From: Perilla frutescens
Lineage: Eukaryota; Streptophyta; Magnoliopsida; Lamiales; Lamiaceae
Length of the DNA: 64,000 nucleotides
Direction: 5' to 3'
NCBI GenBank assembly: GCA_026008535.1
Contig: BRKX01000002.1
Span: forward strand, 31,115,501-31,179,500
Of this stretch, positions 61,638-64,000 are shown piece by piece; the first letter of the stretch is position 1; each line of letters opens with the position of its first letter. The translations under genes were made by a program, and so were the position numbers. A model generated the notes under the pieces. It was not told the DNA's origin, did no database searches, and worked only from the letters and a program-made list of their open reading frames with translations.

Positions 61638-62110
61638 GTAATGCTAACGAAAGCTAGAGTGAATGCTAATTATGTACAACATCTATGCTCTATTCATTAT
61701 TTATTTAAGAATATGAAGTTATACTCAAAATGAAATAGAATCAAACAGTGGTAATTATGTATATATAATGCTAAGGAAAGTCAGACTCGATGCTAATGGT
61801 GTACAACATATATGCTTTATTCATTATTTAATTTAATATTATGATGTTATACTCAAAATGAAACAGAAAGAAACTGTTATATATATGTAATGCTAATGAA
61901 AGCCAAACTCGATGCTGATGGTGTACAAAATATATGCTCTATTTATTGTTTAATTTAAGATGATCAATTTATATTCAAAATGAAACAGAACAAAACAGGA
62001 TTAGTTATGTATATGTAATGCTAACGAAGGTCAGACTCGATGCTAATGATGTACAAAATATATGTTCTATTCCTTATGTTTGGTTATCATTTAGGAGGAT
62101 GGAATTTGTA
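61638..62110 (+). repeat. Four tandem units of about 126 bp, each with three phased heptamers
   Basis: Triplets start at 61642/61664/61686, 61769/61791/61813, 61891/61913/61935 and 62019/62041/62063, each step 22 bp. The first two sites are mostly TGCTAAC or TGCTAAT and the third TGCTCTA or a variant. Units also share GTACAACAT, TTATTTAATTTAA and TACTCAAAATGAAA words. Confidence 0.9.
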
Positions 62111-62647
62111 CTCAAAATTAAACAAAGAACAAATTACAACTTCAAATTAACCAGGAGAATGAACTTCTACTCAAAATCGAAACTCTCTGCGTTTATTTAG
62201 GCATATCATCAATGTCTACTTTGAATTAAACGGATAGAATGTAGATTCAAAGTGCATGCTCATTGTTTCAACTTCATTCATCTTTCCCGAAAAATTCAAC
62301 TCAAATGAAAAAAATTCTCGATTAATTTCTGTAATATTACCTTTTTTCGAAGTTTGAACCATTTTTTTTGCTTCCAGCCATAATTTCTTCACGACTGTCT
62401 TCTTCTTCGTTGATTTTCTTCCAAAGAAATGTTGTCTTCTTCGTCGATTCTCGTCGTTAACAATGAAAACCCTAGATTTGAATGTTTGGTTTCTCGGTTT
62501 TTGTTCTTCTATTTCGTCTGTGAAGAAGTTATCAGTTTGAAGGGACGTGACTATATTTTTTCATGATTATAGCTATCGTGTTTTAATTTTTTAAATTTGT
62601 TCCGAAAATACCCTTACTGAATTGGCGGTTTTTTTCATATTTGTGTT

Positions 62648-62766
62648 ATTTACGATTTTGCCACCGGGTGGCTGGATTGATCTGGGCCGTTTATTTTTTA
62701 TGGATTTGTGCTGTGAGATATGTTCTCATTTCTCACACAAGGGGTTGTTTTTATATAACCCCACCC

Positions 62767-62768
<2 letters not shown>
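62648..62768 (-). repeat. Right terminal inverted repeat of the MULE
   Basis: Reverse complement of the left repeat with several mismatches and small gaps; outer end GGGGGTGGGGTTATAT on the minus strand. Confidence 0.8.

Positions 62769-62799
<31 letters not shown>
62769..62799. repeat. (AT)n microsatellite at the MULE right flank
   Basis: About 30 bases of alternating AT directly outside the right inverted repeat; the left flank also ends in AT repeats. Confidence 0.9.
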
Positions 62800-62801
<2 letters not shown>

Positions 62802-63028
62802 TAAGTCCTTCTACTTCTGTATTTGATATATTATTTAACAGAACAAACATAATTATTATTTTTTTTATTATTTTAAATAACACTTAAATTATTTAAATAT
62901 TTTTTTTCCATTTACATCTTTAGTGATATATCTAAAGCTATTATTGCATTAATATTTTTATATATCTTCAGTTGAATTGAATAAAAACTAAATACGTTTT
63001 AAAAATAAATATTGTAGTACATTTGAAG

Positions 63029-63063
<35 letters not shown>

Positions 63064-64000
63064 CCACAAATGGAAGCAATATTATATCAAGTGTAAGAAT
63101 TAATTATATGCAGATATTGCATACGATATACATAATTTTAAATAAAAAGTTAAAAACAGGTACAAAAATTCAGCAGGAATCAAAATACGACTGGAATTTG
63201 AAATAAAATTAAAATATTAAAAGAATCATATTCATGTTGGAATTTCGAAAAACAAAAGGAAAAAGTTCAATTTTGCACCCTTTTGTATTTCCCTAGAAAC
63301 ACCTTAGTCCGTGTTCATTTTTTTGGTCTAAATTGATACCTTAACTATTTTAAAGGCATCAAATTGATTCTTTTTTGCTCTTTTAACAGAGAGAGAGGGG
63401 TGAAAGTTACTAGCATTCGTTAAAATACGCATTTTTACACACATATGAATCAAACATAGTTACTTCAAAAAAATATATATAATTCGGCATGGGTTGAAAC
63501 AATTCAAAATGGACGAGATCAAGATTTATAACTAAAAAACGACGAATATCAGGATTGAGGAACAAAATAATAATAAAAAAAGCTGAAAAAAAAATAGAAA
63601 AAATAAGAAAAAGAAGAACATAATTAAATTGTTTAATTTATATGTGTATAAAAGTGTATGTAATGTGTGAAATGATAGTAGGATTGAAATGCGACCACAA
63701 AATCTAGCGAGTAAAAACTCTGCTATAATTTCCAGCAGATATAATTCATGTGCTGGATTTTTTTTTTTAAGTGAAAATAATAATAAATTTTATTATTTTC
63801 AAAAGTTAATATTAGAAATACACATCAAGTGTATTTTCAAGTTGAAAAATATTTTTCAACATGTGTGATAAACATCTGTGCAATAATTCATATAAGAAAA
63901 TTACTAAATTCTCAAGAAAAAGTTTAGAAAATCTGCTGACTTTATTAATTTTATAATAGTCAAAATAGGACTGGACTCTTGTGAAGGGATGTGAACTTTA
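62800..64000. other. AT-rich intergenic DNA, no gene seen
   Basis: Contains a second TA microsatellite at about 63033-63060 and no convincing coding frame up to the window edge. Confidence 0.4.

Larger units (their letters stand above)
58705..62381 (-). pseudogene. Decayed Ulp1-like (KI-type) gene of the MULE, peptidase domain not found
   Basis: Read on the minus strand: a possible first exon 62381-62341 (MAGSKKNGSNFEK); 61521-60909 with LKMRTPPKALAHAVEQMNPEQKKAVEELGFGSILKFRINAIP, stops and a frame slip near 61190, then NNGRRMHFDAEDVRVILGFPRGP; 60908-60717 with INYDWCEYVVRCLVDSTTKWQ; about 60465-59805 with MFYVDRVESFNREIPRSLPAF and an acidic tail; 59218-59035; and 58975-58860 with DGRVMINRGELQTLTPDTYI and IDVW. 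This order and these motifs resemble the long region before the C48/Ulp1 peptidase domain in plant MULE-borne Ulp1-like proteins, as remembered. No His/Asp/Cys peptidase domain is visible; where it should lie are 22-bp repeats. The function of these proteins in transposition is unclear. Confidence 0.65.
54425..62768 (+). mobile_element. Mutator-like element with FAR1-type transposase and a second, convergent gene
   Basis: Imperfect terminal inverted repeats of about 110-120 bp lie at 54425-54540 and 62648-62768; they share GTGTGAGAAATGAGAA exactly (54455-54470, inverse at 62723-62738) and a GGTGGCAA word further in. ATATATATA lies outside both ends (54416-54424 and 62769-62777), consistent with the 9-bp target duplication of MULEs, though the site is a TA repeat. 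The left half encodes a FAR1-type transposase on the plus strand. The right half holds remnants of a gene on the minus strand resembling the Ulp1-like genes of KI-type (Kaonashi) MULEs. Noncoding parts carry the 22-bp-phased heptamer. 8344 bp. Confidence 0.88.

Noticed and set aside
62622..62883. Small frames rich in Tyr-Ile over the right MULE end
   Set aside because: They result from the terminal repeat and the AT microsatellite.
1..64000. tRNA genes, rRNA, CRISPR arrays or bacterial-type operons
   Set aside because: No tRNA cloverleaf beyond the SINE-derived boxes, no rRNA-like sequence and no spacer-repeat array; the 121-bp and 22-bp arrays have no unique spacers of CRISPR type and the DNA is plant nuclear.

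Overview
The window is AT-rich nuclear DNA from a flowering plant, almost certainly a eudicot. The evidence is intron-containing plant genes (a MATE transporter, a NIPA-type magnesium transporter and two CYP714-type cytochrome P450s) and a dense load of plant-type LTR retrotransposons, LINEs, tRNA-derived SINEs, MITEs and a Mutator-like element (MULE). An asterid such as a member of the Lamiales is a guess from protein flavour only.

Layout. 1-3.05 kb: 5' part of a decayed Ty1/copia element on the minus strand, running off the left edge. 5.36-7.15 kb: a three-exon DTX/MATE efflux gene (minus strand, intact, 496 aa). 8.5-10.2 kb: a small MITE-like repeat and a tandem array of 121-bp units. 11.756-24.090 kb: a three-level nest, in which a copia element (237-bp LTRs, 5-bp target duplication) is split by a gypsy element that encodes only Gag and a protease-like region, whose 3' LTR is split in turn by a 5'-truncated LINE. 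24.98-25.29 kb: a SINE. 26.02-29.63 kb: a nine-exon NIPA-like magnesium transporter (plus strand, intact, 344 aa) with a second copy of the same SINE in intron 1. 31.13-34.24 kb: a fold-back element with an internal 189-bp tandem duplication, then an intact five-exon CYP714-like P450 (516 aa). 35-36.5 kb: LINE and LTR debris. 40.8-41.1 kb: a CACTA-type MITE. 41.8-42.3 kb: a cluster of palindromes. 42.65-48.20 kb: a second CYP714-like P450 with conserved exon phases but a 2-nt deletion in exon 1. 49.03-49.19 kb: a stray copy of the NIPA 3' end. 52.74-54.15 kb: a solo LTR. 54.425-62.768 kb: a MULE with imperfect terminal inverted repeats and an apparent 9-bp target duplication. It carries a FAR1-type transposase (plus) and, convergently, a decayed gene resembling the Ulp1-like genes of KI-type MULEs (minus). 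The last 1.2 kb is AT-rich.

The two P450s are a local duplicate pair (family known for oxidation of gibberellins and related terpenoids); one looks functional and one looks broken at a single site. The MATE and NIPA genes are independent transport genes. There is no operon-like logic here; neighbourhood mainly reflects duplication and transposon insertion.

The most unusual signal is inside the MULE. Its introns, untranslated regions and spacers carry a heptamer, TGCTRAY, dozens of times, and neighbouring copies start exactly 22 bp apart in nearly every cluster. A second unexplained signal is a cluster of near-perfect palindromes of the form AACGTGT-T-ACACGTT upstream of the second P450. All identities and family names come from reading the sequence; no database search was run.
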